From NCBI GenBank assembly GCA_024529925.1, contig JAFEUB010000914.1:1-64000 (forward strand): DNA of 64,000 nt, given 5' to 3'. Source of the DNA: Ophthalmolycus amberensis (Eukaryota; Chordata; Actinopteri; Perciformes; Zoarcidae). The position numbers were made by a program, and so were the translations under genes. Positions within the stretch are counted from its first letter, which is position 1; each line of letters opens with the position of its first letter. The notes beneath the pieces were generated by a model. That model was not told where the DNA came from. It did not search any database and worked only from the letters and a program-made list of their open reading frames with translations. This document shows, in pieces, positions 32,775 through 44,085 of this stretch.

Positions 32775-34833
32775 CTAGCCCACCCTGAGGGGCGGAGCTA
32801 CGAGGACGACGCCATCTCCTCGGACAAACAGCATGGGGATGTTTCTCTTGGTCGACTGTGAAGGAGATGAACGTCATTCACAACATATGATAGAACAGAA
32901 CTTTAACAGACAGACAAAGAATGCATGAATATTATTAGTTATAGTTAAATCTGATATCAAGACTTTGGTCTGAAGCTGTTTTCACAACAACATCAATAGA
33001 TATTAGAGATGAATTATGACTTTAACTCTAATAATACATCATTAAACTACTAATGACAAGATTTGTTTTATCCATAAAAATATAATCTATTATTTCCTAA
33101 TGATGTGAATTGTGTTTTTATGAAGAAAACAAACACTATAGATGAGTTAAACAAAGTAAAAGAATAACATTTAGATTGTTTACAGACTTCAGAGCAGTTT
33201 GTGAGAGTCTGGATCCTCGAGGACCAGCTGCTATAATCAGCCAACAAAGGGATCTGTATCCGTCAATATGGATCATCAATGATCAACAGTTAGTATCGCC
33301 GGCTAAACACGTGATCATGGATCTCTAGAAGTTACACTTGTTATATTTGCTCCCTTCTTTTCTTCTGTGCTGATCTGATCTGTGATCAGAACCGTGACTT
33401 CTATGATCCGTGGCACCACTACTACTGTAACTGTGTCACAATAAGCATTTAAAATGCTTCTTTGGAAGGTGAATCACGGCCCCACAGCAGCAGTTGTTCA
33501 GTAAACAGAGCGGAGGAACCATGTGGTACCTTGTACAGTTCTTCATACGTCTCCTCGTCGATCTCCACCGTCGTCACCGTCTCCTCCACGTCACCGAGGA
33601 TCATGTTCAGGTGCTGATCGTAAGCCTGGGACAAACACACCACCGCACATGTGAACTGGGAGAAAAGCCCACAAGAGACTGCAAAGCAAGAGCAGAAAAA
33701 ACAGTCCGACTCCCGCTGCTGTAAGTGGTGTGTCTTACATGCAGGCGGCCGCGGAGCTCCCGGTCGTTCCTCATCTTGACGTAGATCCTCTCGTCTAGAC
33801 TGAGTCTGATCAGGTCGAGTGGCTCCTCCACCGTGTTGGTAGTCGGTTGCTGCAGCACACGAGAGAGGACGTCAGACATGTGACGGAGACAGATTTCAAG
33901 AGACAAAAAGAAGCTAATTCAGCGGGCTGCTGCTTCTATTAGTTAGTTGCGATCTTTGGAAAAAGCCAAAAGGTTGTTTAACAGCACTCACGGCTGATTA
34001 AAAGGTTTTTACAGAATGTTCAGACCATTCTAATGAGGGATGTCTGAGACATAAGAAATACATTTTATTGTTCAGCAGACTATTCTAATTAATCCACGGG
34101 GTTAGAACAGTCATTGGGGAAGAAGGATGCAGACGAGTTTGGGCTTCTACATCAAGTTCTACTTGTAAACTGAACACATTTTGGCTCACCTTGCATTAGA
34201 GGGTTTAATATTTTAGTGAATGACACGTGAGACAGATTTAATCACCAAGTCTCTTGTAGAAACATACTTAACTTGAACTAATACTGCTGTAAAACAACTA
34301 TTTAGAGAAAGTAAATCAGACCCAACTAAACGTTAACTAATGCAAAAAGGACACAAAAAGATAAGAACCGTGGTGAAGAGTTCATTTGATAGAAGTGTTG
34401 TATTTTCTACATTTTATATTTGAGCATTTAACGTCATATCCGGTTAAAATAATCCATTAAAACATTTGAAAGAAGTCAGACTCCTGTAACCAGTTTATCC
34501 AACAAACTAAACCATACAAATACAAGTTATTCGCTTTGAGCTATCGTGTATTTAGCCGGTTTAAGCTCTTGACTGGTCAACAAAACAGCATCAAACACGT
34601 GTAGTCATTTTTGACGGTAGCATTAAATGCTAATTTAGTTAGCTTTGCAGACCGCTGCGCGCTGTTTACGGAGCAAAAACAAACACAAGAGACACGATAA
34701 CCTCCCTAAAAACAAGCTCTCGACTCAAACGTTGCACCGGGCTTCTTCTGGGACAGTGAAATAAACGCTGTGTAGGAGATTAACGGTACAAATATGACGA
34801 GGCTGCACCAACCTGCTCTACTTCGTCCGCCAT
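32775..34833 (-). CDS. lsm3: U6 snRNA-associated Sm-like protein LSm3, four coding exons
   Basis: LSm3 is a subunit of two heteroheptameric rings: nuclear LSm2-8, which binds the 3' oligo(U) end of U6 snRNA in the spliceosome, and cytoplasmic LSm1-7, which promotes decapping and mRNA decay. Coding exons on the minus strand are 34,833-34,813 (MADEVEQ), 33,849-33,739, 33,625-33,530 and 32,855-32,775 with stop TAG. They sum to 309 bp, 102 residues, the length of vertebrate LSm3 as I know it. All introns are phase 0 with GT/AG ends; donor 1 is GTTGGT, a weak match. The Sm1 motif spans about residues 18-58 (LDLIRLSLDER, RGRLHAYDQHLNMILG). The Sm2 motif is FVRGDGVV at 86-93. No disabling change is seen. 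A TRIM gene starts divergently about 0.5 kb away. Confidence 0.97.
32856..33529 (-). other. LSM3 intron 3
   Basis: The donor is GTACCA after the AAG codon at 33,530-33,532, and the acceptor CTTCACAG lies just before the TCG codon at 32,855. The intron is AT-rich with no nested gene seen. Confidence 0.9.
33850..34812 (-). other. LSM3 intron 1
   Basis: This intron of about 960 bp runs between the CAG codon of exon 1 (donor GTTGGT) and the CTGCAG acceptor before exon 2. I see no recognisable repeat or RNA gene inside it. Intron 2 (33,626-33,738) is short, 113 bp, with donor GTAAGA and acceptor TCCCAG. Confidence 0.9.
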
Positions 34834-35237
34834 TGTTTTTGAGTCTGCGTAGTGTAGTTTGACCGGTACGTAAGTTGCCAGGTCCGTTAAAGAAAAACAC
34901 GCGCTTTCAGATAGCAGCTGAGGGGACTCCTTCAGTCTACAGATCCAGCAATGAGTTAATACTATGGGAGACACGCCTCAGTGTTACATGGGAACCAACA
35001 ACATTCATCAGAGGAGGCGTGACAAAGCTCCACCCCTCGACTGACTCGCTTGAGACGAAGCAGGAAACAGTTTGTCTTTCTCCCTCACTAAAGAGAGACA
35101 AGCAGACTGAAAACAGACGATCAGATTCACCTTCAGAGCAAACGAACAACTTCCTCTGAGTGAGTTCAGCTCCAGGAGAGAAAAGAGGAAAACTACAACA
35201 CTGCTGCTTCAACCTGCTGACGCTCCACACACTGAAT

Positions 35238-35313
35238 GTGAGTTTGACTAAAAACAGTGACGTTAGTAGAGGAGGGAGGGGAGCCATGACTGATGTACTT
35301 TCTGTGTTTTCAG
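35238..35313 (+). other. Probable 5' UTR intron of the TRIM gene
   Basis: A strong donor (GAAT/GTGAGT) at 35,238 and acceptor (TTTTCAG) ending at 35,313 bracket a 76-bp intron that ends 17 bp before the ATG at 35,331. A 5' UTR intron followed by a single coding exon fits this fish TRIM group as I know it. Confidence 0.6.
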
Positions 35314-35330
35314 CTTCACTCACAGACTAA

Positions 35331-36721
35331 ATGGCTTCCAGATTAGAGGAGGATCTCTGCTGTCCTGGTCTGTCATGAAGTCTTTAGAGATCCTGTTCTT
35401 CTGTCATGTAGCCACAGCTTCTGTAAAGACTGTCTGAAGAGCTGGTGGAGAGAGAAACCAACTCAGGAGTGTCCAGTTTGTAAAAGGAGATCTTCAAAGG
35501 AAAGTCTACCTATTAACCTGGTGTTAAAGAACCTGTGTGAGTCCTTCTTACTGGAGAGAGATCAGAGAGCTTCAGAGCCTCTCTGCAGTCTGCACTCTGA
35601 GAAACTCAAACTCTTCTGTCTGGACCATCAGCAGCCAGTGTGTGTCGTCTGCAGAGATTCAGAGAAACACAGCGACCACAGATTCAGACCCATCGATGAA
35701 GCTGCTCCACAACACAAGAAGAACCTTCAGGAAACTCTGGAGCCCTTAAAGGTAGAAGTTAAAGGTTTATGAAGAAGTTAAAGTGAAGTCTGATCAAACA
35801 GCAGAACACATGAAGGTCCAGGCCCGATGCACAGAGAGGCAGATTAAGGAGCAGTTTAAGAAGCTTCACCAGTTTCTAGAGGAGGAAGAGGAGGCCAGGA
35901 TGGCTGCACTGAGGGAGGAAGAGGAGCAGAAGAGTCAGATGATGAAGGAGAAGATGGAGGCTCTGAGCAGAGAGATAGCAGCTCTTTCAGACACAGTCAG
36001 AGCCACAGAGGACGAGCTGAGAGCTGAAGACGTCTCATTCCTCAACAACTACAAGGCTGCAGTGGAAAGAGTCCAGCAGCGCCCCCTGCTGGAGGATCCA
36101 CAGCTGCTCTCAGGAGCTCTGATAGACGAGGCCAAACACCTGGGCAACCTGGCCTTCAACATCTGGAACAAGATGAAGGACATGGTCTCCTACACTCCTG
36201 TGGTTCTGGACCCAAACACTGCTCATCCAGTCCTCATCCTGTCTGAAGATCTGACCAGTGTGAGACGAGGAGAGGAACAGCAGCTTCCTGATAATCCAGA
36301 GAGGTTTGATAAATACTGCTCTGTTCTGGGCTCTGAGGGATTTAACTCAGGGACTCACAGCTGGGATGTCCAGGTAGGAGACAGTACAGTCTGGTTTGTG
36401 GGTGTGTTAGCAGAGTCTGTCAAGAGGAAGGGACTCGTACCGTCTGGATTATGGACAATATTGTTCCATAAAAGTAAATACTCAGCACGGTCACCATCAG
36501 CTCCAGACACTGATCTCTTAGTGCAGAAGAAGTTCCAGAGGATCAGAGTGAATCTGGACTGGAACAGAGGAAAGCTGTCGTTCTCTGATCCTGATACTAA
36601 CACACACATACACACCTTCACACACACTTTCACTGAGAGGATGTTTCCATTCATTAACACTAGCGATGGATCTAATGTATTACCAATGAAGGTGTGTGTG
36701 ACAGTGGAACAGAGCAGTTAG
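35331..36721 (+). pseudogene. TRIM family (RING, B-box, coiled coil, PRY-SPRY) single-coding-exon gene with two frameshifts
   Basis: The family members are E3 ubiquitin ligases; fish have many copies resembling TRIM35 or NF7-like proteins, several tied to antiviral or inflammatory signalling. Domains in order are: RING (first cysteines CC at 35,358-35,363; CSHSFCKDCL; CPVCKRR near 35,472), B-box 2 (CSLHSEKLKLFCLDH, CRDSEKHSDH, about 35,580-35,690), coiled coil rich in Glu/Lys (about 35,770-36,080), PRY (LDPNTAHPVLILSEDL) and SPRY (GSEGFNSGTHSWDVQV, VWFVGVLAES) to the stop at 36,719-36,721. One extra base near 35,367 breaks the RING, giving TGA at 35,376, and another at about 35,753 breaks the start of the coiled coil. 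The remaining 312 codons from 35,783 are open. The mild damage suggests a recent pseudogene, a null allele or sequencing errors. Confidence 0.88.
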
Positions 36722-36765
36722 AGATAAAGATCATAAATATATTCATGATGTTGATGTTTTAAAGC

Positions 36766-36771
36766 ATTAAA
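36766..36771 (+). terminator. Candidate poly(A) signal of the TRIM gene
   Basis: ATTAAA lies 45 bp after the TRIM stop codon. Confidence 0.45.
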
Positions 36772-36779
36772 GCTGCACC

Positions 36780-37149
36780 TGTCCTCCTGATGTCTCATTC
36801 TTCTAAATATATCTTTATTATTTCAGTTATTGTTGTTTTATTGTTTTTGTTGTTATTTAGTTTGACATTCAGCTGTTTGTTTCTATTCTCTACCTTTTCA
36901 TATATAAATATATCACTTAGTTGCTCATGTTGTGCTTTGTTTAGCCGTTGTTGTGGAATATTTCGGGAAACATCCGGTTTTCAGAATAAGATGCCAACAA
37001 AGTATGAATTATATTCACATTAAGTATAAAACATGCTACCTGCATCTCGTGAACCAAATGTTATTGCCCTTTTGTTCATATAGCAGTACTTTTACAATAA
37101 AAGTGCGCAATACACTACTTTACACTACAATTCATTCTTGAACTTTGCC
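36780..37149. other. Intergenic, T-rich
   Basis: This is T-rich sequence after the TRIM gene with no recognised feature. Confidence 0.45.
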
Positions 37150-37226
37150 ATAACCATGCGATTAATCACGATTAATCGCAAATCATGCGATTAATCGCAA
37201 TTAATATTTTAATCGTTGCCCAGCAC
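37150..37226. repeat. Dispersed repeat of GATTAATCGC motifs
   Basis: Overlapping ATGCGATTAATCGC and CACGATTAATCGC words, each partly self-complementary, are followed by ATTTTAATCGTTGCCCAGCA. This phrase is common in fish genomes. The segment is short and has no ORF. Confidence 0.7.
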
Positions 37227-39052
37227 TAATATATATATATATTAAAACTCTCAATATCACATTTAGCACCTTTAGAACATGTTTGAATCTGATGCAAACT
37301 GTGTACAATAAATAAATAAAGTCATATTTTGTCGCTTTGACATTGTTGTCGAATCTTGTGCTCAATTGTTCAGTGTTGAACGACAACGATGGAACTGGTG
37401 TTTAGGAGAAAGAACACCTGAGATTACACTGGCCAGGTGTTAATGGTTGTAACCATGGAAACACGTCAGCAGGTGTCTCTGATTGTTAAAACAGGTGAAT
37501 AAAATAAAATCCAACCAAACATAATAAAGAAAGAACCAACCCCAGAATAACTGAATAATGCTGATGATGAGTCTGTAAAATAAGTGTCTGAGTCTATTAA
37601 ACTAATGAAACATAAGAGAGCTGATTTAAGACGTCTGTGAGTTGAACAGTTGTCTCATGTCTTTGCTCTCAAAGAGCTGAATCCACCAAAACATTCAGCA
37701 TCAAATAAACACGCGACTAAAAACTCCCAGAACCATTTATTTTAGGAGACAGCCTGGAAGAATAAAAACGTGTTTCAGCTGCTTCCAGTCAATCTGAGCA
37801 AGCTGCTGTTACAACAATCACAGAAACCGAGCATTTATTTAGAAATACTGTGTTTGTAAAGCTGATCGTCTGTTGAAGACCAAGCAGATGCAATCACATC
37901 ACCGGCCACAGGAGGTCAGTGCTGGACCACAGAACACAGACCCAATGTCCCCCCCCCTAAAGCCTCAAACCCTGAACCCTCAGGGACTTACTGACGTCAC
38001 CTGGTGAGTGGTTGACTGTGAGAGACTGTGAGAGCTTGAAATCTATGACAACAAATATGATGTATAATTGTGGGTATTTATTTTATACTTTGTACTCTTC
38101 CTGGCTCTTTCCTCACAAGATGACGTCATTTCATATTTACTCGTTTTTGTCAAAAAATGTTAATTAGGTTTTTTTTGCGTTCGCTTGAGGCGCGTTTTTT
38201 TGATGAAAAAGTTCGTGCTCTAAATTGGGATAAGGAATATATATTCTGACGTAGCCAACGCTTAACTATCGTGACGTGATCAGATGTTTCTGCCGTCAAA
38301 ACACGCTCGTCACTGTCTCTGAACAACATGAAGCATGGCCATCGCTGATATGACAGAACAATTCAAACTTTTTAAAATTTAAACAAATTCCCTGAAGTTC
38401 CATTTTTCTCTCGTAGGTTATTTGGTTTTTGTCTTGGATTCACTAGACACGTGTCGCCTTTAGCTCCAACTTCCGACCAAACTGCTCTCACTCGCTCCAC
38501 GTAAACGCTCCTAATTTCGAATCCATTTTTTTAACAACAAAAGTTCGCTTCAAATTTCGCTTGACAATCGAATGGAAACACAGCTTGTGTGTGAAGAGGA
38601 GAGGCGGAGCCACCGTTACAGAAGTTAAAACCAGCTGTCCACGCTCATCATCACACACACACACACACACACACGGTAGATTGGCACCTCGTCACCGGCC
38701 CTATTCATCTGCATTGTTTCATGAAGGTGACTCAGACTTACGTGAACAGCGCCTTCTCCATCTGAAGAGGACAGATGCAGCTAAAGAATCTCCGTGTGTG
38801 TCTGTATTTAAAAGGACTGTCCTGTTCTACACCACGATACACACACTTCACTCGTCCTCCTCAGCCAACATATTCGGTTGATAGAGTTGACCGTGAAACA
38901 CTAAACCTCAAGAAAGTGTCACTGTTCACCGTGCTGCTGAGAGGTCGAATGAGAAGTTTTCTTCCAAAATGAAATACATACATTTATTTTATTTTAAAAG
39001 GCCATGTTGGTTATTTTGCAACCAATGAACAGAAGTTACTATATTTGAAATG
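37227..39052. other. Intergenic, no gene seen
   Basis: A (CA)n run lies at 38,652-38,674. Around 38,165-38,580 phrases such as GAGGCGCGTTTTTTTGATGA and CGCTTGACAATCGAATGG look like a dispersed repeat, but no second copy is in this window. No exon is recognised. Confidence 0.4.
38652..38674. repeat. (CA)n microsatellite
   Basis: This is a 23-base CA run. Confidence 0.95.
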
Positions 39053-39222
39053 TGGACGTAGAGTGACGTAGAGTGACGTAGAGACGACGTAAACGTCTGG
39101 TAGCTACAGCGACATTTCCTCATAGACTTCTATACGACCAGAGGAGTCGCCCCCTGCTGGCCAGTAGAGCGAATGCACGTTTTAAGACACTTCAGCATCG
39201 AGGTTGCCGCCTGGACATAATT
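39053..39222 (+). repeat. Dispersed repeat R1, copy 4 (both ends, middle missing)
   Basis: It starts with GTGGACGTAGAGTGACGTAG, including an 11-bp unit (GTGACGTAGAG) in tandem. It then jumps to the R1 3' part CATAGACTTCTATACGACCA, GAGTCGCCCCCTGCTGG, ACTTCAGCATCG and GTTGCCGCCTGG. Confidence 0.8.
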
Positions 39223-39364
39223 TAGCAGTACGACTTATTTACTTCCTTATAAGGACATCAGGTAAACCTGCAGCTGCAATAGGCAGCTTCTCATTCTGGC
39301 AACGCCGAGGTGGAAACGATTTAATCTGATGTCGGTAAAAGTGCACACTCATGTTTAGAAATGC

Positions 39365-39450
39365 GTTCAGTCTGTGATGTTCAGTCCGCGATGTTCAGTC
39401 CTGTGATGTTCAGTCCTGTGATGTTCAGTCCGCGATGTTCAGTCTGTGAT
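39365..39450. repeat. 14-15-bp tandem repeat, six units
   Basis: Units read GTTCAGTC followed by TGTGAT, CGCGAT, CTGTGAT, CTGTGAT, CGCGAT and TGTGAT in that order, so the variant order is mirror-symmetric although all units point the same way. Confidence 0.95.
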
Positions 39451-42400
39451 GTTTTGTGCCAAGAAGAACCAAGAGATTAAAGAGGAACACCAATGTGAAG
39501 ACAACAAGTTGTCCATGAACCAAGCGCTCGTTACCACCGAGACCGTTGAGATTCAGCACTTCCTGTGAGGAGGTTTTCGTTGCCAATGTCATCATTCAAT
39601 TTAATCAGATTGGCCAAATCAACTGGCAGGATGAATCTCTGCAGAGAAATGAAAGGGATAGTTTGGGTGTTTTGAAGTTGAGTTACTCTACAGGAGACGA
39701 TAGTTTGGAGAAGCAGACGCGAGTATCAGCACAGCAGCAAAGTCAAATACTGCTGTGGACGGGGGACGCATGCAAAACGTATTTTTGACTCTTATGAACA
39801 ACGCAAAACGCTGATAGCTGATTAATCTACCGATATCTTCTCAAATCTCCATGTAAAACGGTGACCGTGACCGCTGGAGGCTGCGCCGCCATCTCGGCCT
39901 CTATCGGAGCCCGGCGTCCTGCGTCTTATCGGCAACGACCAATCAGACACGCTCTAGTTTCAATCCACTCTGCGAGGATCAACACGCAGATCATCCAAAA
40001 CAGAATCTTCACCGTCTCCCATCCGATGCACAAACACAACGTGACGAGCGAGCAGCAGAGGACGTGTTTCCCCTCGTACCTTCACTTCACTTTTACATCT
40101 CCTCTTTAGAAAAACAACAAAAAAAGAGAAATTTACATTGCATGCGAGGATCTAAAAATACAATCTGAGAAGAGGAGGAAGGGCCATGAGATGCAAGTTG
40201 AAAATGAAGGGAGGGGCATAGAGGAACGATAACGAATGACTCAGTGTGAGTGATGAGAACGCGTACCAGGTAGGCCGGTGTGACCCCAGAATAGCCCCGC
40301 ACTCGTTAAAATGTCGTTCAGCCTTCGCATTGTGACTGACAGGCTGATTTATGTGGATTTAATTATGGATGAAGCCAAAGTCAATGGAGCAAACTGACAC
40401 ACAGATGAATTTACTCAGCCACATACTAATGTGTATACACTGGCAAAAACACAAAGTCCTTCAGCAGCAAGTTTGTTCAGAGCAGTGTGTCTCCTCTGCA
40501 GCTTGTTTCTGCAGGATCTATTTAAAACACAAGCTGAGGAGGAGATGAAGGAAACACACACGATCCATTGACATCCACTTCTCATTATTCACTGCAAAAT
40601 GAGGAGAAAGAGCAATAATTAGCACTGCCCTCTGCTGGTTAGCATCCAATCAGCAGCAACAAATTACGCAAAGAACATGTGAACAGGGGATTGAAGCGCC
40701 CCATGTGCTGTACAGCATGTTCAATCTTTCTATAAATAATTTCATATCTTGATTTATTGATTTATAGTCATTTTCCCCCCTCTTATTTCCCGTAAAGAAG
40801 AGATCCTCGCCCCCGTTTACACGATTGATCCGTCTTGGTTTTCACGAGTTACATGCCAACAAACACAAATGCAGGACTTTCACCCAGGAGACCATTGCTC
40901 GTGTCTCCAAAACCAAGAGTTATTTAAACATAGTTTAACTATGTAATACCCTTCTTATGTAACATAACAAGCTAGCTATTTTAGTTTACGGAAATACTTA
41001 TTTCAACCCAAATCCCCATATTATTCTAAACCTAACCAGGTGGTTTTGGTGCGTAAGTAAACCTAAAAACGAAGTCAACCTGAGTCGGAAGGTTCTTTTG
41101 AACAGAGACTGTATGTAACGAGCAGAAACTGTGCGTTTCCTGATGTGAGTGATGTGAATTCTGCTAATTTGCATCAGTTTTTGCACCATTAGTTCCTACT
41201 AAACCTTTCAGCAAAGTAAACTGAACAAGACATTGGTGCCACTGAAGTTTTCCGCAGCAGAATAAGTTTGGGTTTCTTTGGTTGAACTCGTATCCGTTCG
41301 CCTACTGTGACAGAAACCCATGATGGAGAAGGGGAGTTACAGCAATTTAGGCTGCGACCCACTGCTGGCTATTTGGAGCAATGTGAATTAGAGCAGGCAG
41401 CAAATGATAGCTATCTGTCATGAGGCTAGACATCTCTGCTGAGCAAAGAAGAGGAAGAAAGAGGAAACGAAGGTAAAGATGACGAGACAGAGGAGACAAA
41501 AGGAGAGCTGAGGAAAATGGAGCATATGTCAGGAAAAGGAAACGGAAGGGCATGAGACAATGTGAGCGGGGAAGATGAGAGCAGTTTATATTCAAGGCCT
41601 GGAGCCAGAGGGAAAAAATACAATCTATTTATGGAGTGAAAGCTCTGCCAGAGATCCCTTAGGATCCGTGATGTCTTTCTTTGTGTATTTACATGACAGA
41701 ATTATCTGTTCAAAACTTTGTCTCCGCTGCCCTCAAGTGGCCAAAAAGTAAGTTATGTGATGTATTATGAAGAGCAAGCAGGTCATTGTTGCGTAACACA
41801 AACCAACAGGGTGAGCCGGGGTCCTGCAATAGCGTCAGGGGATGAATTGCGTAATAATGACTCGCTTATTGCACGGCTACATACTGAAGAAATCAATAAT
41901 TTGACCTAAAATATGGATTTAAAAATGATTTTATTGCTCTAGCTAAAAAGAATAGTCCGCTTGCTGAAGATGGCGAAGATTGAGTATTGGACAAAGCCGA
42001 GTAATAGTGCTGGCTTCAGTTGTTTGGTGCTTAAACCTTCAGATCAGGAAGTGATACAATCAAAAAGTGGTACGTACCAATTTGTGCAAGGTCCCGGCAA
42101 ACAATGGCGTCAGTCAGCGCCAATAGACCATTAAACCTCATCTCATGGGAAGGCGGACAATTAGCGCAACATTTTAAGGACATTCTGCATATGATGACAA
42201 CAGATTTTAGTTCTTTCGCGTGTCATTTTACGCTACGTTGTTACTGTGAAACGATAGCAACAAAAACACTTCGGTTTAGGAAAAACATCAGGTTAATTAT
42301 ACCTGTTTGTAAATGAAGGTATAATTGGTGGGTCAGCGGCTCGTCAGCGGGACACGCTGACATTAACTGGCTCTTTGTCGTGCTAATGTACTCCGGCAAT

Positions 42401-43619
42401 GTCACAGCCAGACCTCAGAGGTGTGCACAGCAAGAGAGCGACGCGCTGCAAGATGAACAGTCAGGGGGTCAACACATTTATACAGAACACACTCACACAC
42501 ACAGCTTTGTATTTCTGTGCTTGTGAGGACCCTTGACATTGACAAATGCAGACACCAGTTGAACCGAGCACGCATGTACAGTACATTGACACACCTCACA
42601 GAGACAGAGTGTGAGAGGTGTCTCTTGTTATAACGGACATCTTGTTATCCAGACTAATTAATACATCAGGGTGTCCGCTGGTGGAGCGGCTCCTCGCAGC
42701 AGAGACCGAGCGGTGTTTCTTCTCGGCCGATAGGATGACACAACGAAAGCTGATGGACATCAGCAGTATGTGTCCATGGAGCAACGCCTCCGCTAACACA
42801 TTCAATCAGCACGGAGCTTCAACCAGTAACAGAGAGATTATTATTTATTATAAAACAGCAGACGAGTTTATGTTTAGTTTATTGAACGGTGAAAACATTT
42901 TTAAAATGGTCTGCCACAGGTGTTCGCACCCACTGTGCCTGATCTGCTCAGTGCTGTGTGCAACAGCCGGCAACATCCGGGTGTAAAAAGTAAAGCCAGG
43001 GATGTGCCTTGATTTTGCATTCTTTTAACTGAGAATGGTTTGTTTTGTTTGTCGTGTGTTTGGTGTGTTACAAATGGGCTACAACTGAATTTGGTTGTGC
43101 ATCCCCGTGTTGCATAATGACAATAAATGATCCCTGAGTGGTGTCCGATCGACCGACATTGCCATCCATGGAGCCACACATCTGACAGCAGCAATATGTT
43201 TACATCTGTGTTAAAACGAACACATCATTTATCTCAGAGCTTGTTAAATGAAGCAACCAAACCACCGAGGAAGAGCGTCGGTCCAGAGGACGCAGTTCTC
43301 CATTTCTGACATGAGCTTCTCATTCAAACTGAGAAGTGGTGACCAATAAGCACGAAGAAAAAAGAGGCTGCACATGATGAATATATTAAACCCATGTTTG
43401 ACAGCAGCAATATTTTCTGTGCAGTGGAGCTTGTAGCAGAATGACGGGATCATTTATTACGCAGCTTGTTTACCAAAAGCAGTTGTTACTCTCCGCCATG
43501 CATGTAATCTGGATATATATCGGTGTATGTGTTGTACACTGCAAACTGGGAGCCACTGCAGACGTCGTCCCTCGTGCATTTGTCCTGCGTCTGTCCCGCA
43601 TTAGCATGGATGTATTACT
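39451..43619. other. Intergenic, no gene seen
   Basis: Open frames at 39,546-39,788, 39,861-40,109, 41,347-41,623 and 42,618-42,986 have no recognisable domain. A repeat fragment lies at 42,257-42,288. A tail-like phrase TTGCATAATGACAATAAATG at 43,110-43,129 may be the 3' end of a decayed retroelement. Confidence 0.4.
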
Positions 43620-44085
43620 GAAAGGGCCTTTCCAAATGGTCAGGGGGCCTCTCTCACTAAATGTTGTTACGATAAACGTAAAAGAGATCGCAAAGCAACG
43701 CCACATGACCACAAACACACAAAAAACAACCCACGATGACCACATCGAGACGCTAAATGACCAAGAAAAAGACCCAAAATGACCAAAAGCAAACCAAAGT
43801 GACTACAAGGAGACACAGACCTACCACAAACAAACGAAAATACCTAAAAATAGATGCAGAATGATTCCAAATAGACCCAAAAACTACAAAGAGACTCAAA
43901 ACGACAAAGAATAGATGCTCAACAATGACAGAGATGCAAAATGACTTCAAAAGGACACATTACTCATAATATAATTACTAAAAGTAGTCTCTTTGAGTTT
44001 GGGTGTCTTGTTCCTATGTAGTCAGGGTTGGGGGGCCTCTCACATGCCTGTGCCCAGGGGCCCATTGTCTCATAATCCGTCTAAG
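43620..44085. repeat. Degenerate minisatellite-bearing repeat, related to 22,300-25,600
   Basis: The core (about 43,690-43,960) is a diverged ACAAAGAGACACAAAA-type tandem repeat. Its minus strand reads LFVVGLCLLVV, as the 22-25 kb array does on plus. The right side (TCTCTTTGAGTTTGG near 43,989; GCCTGTGCCCAGGGGCCCAT near 44,047) resembles the right flank of the big minisatellite (GCCTGTGCTTGGTAGGCCC near 25,576). This suggests two loci of one element family at different ages. Confidence 0.55.
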
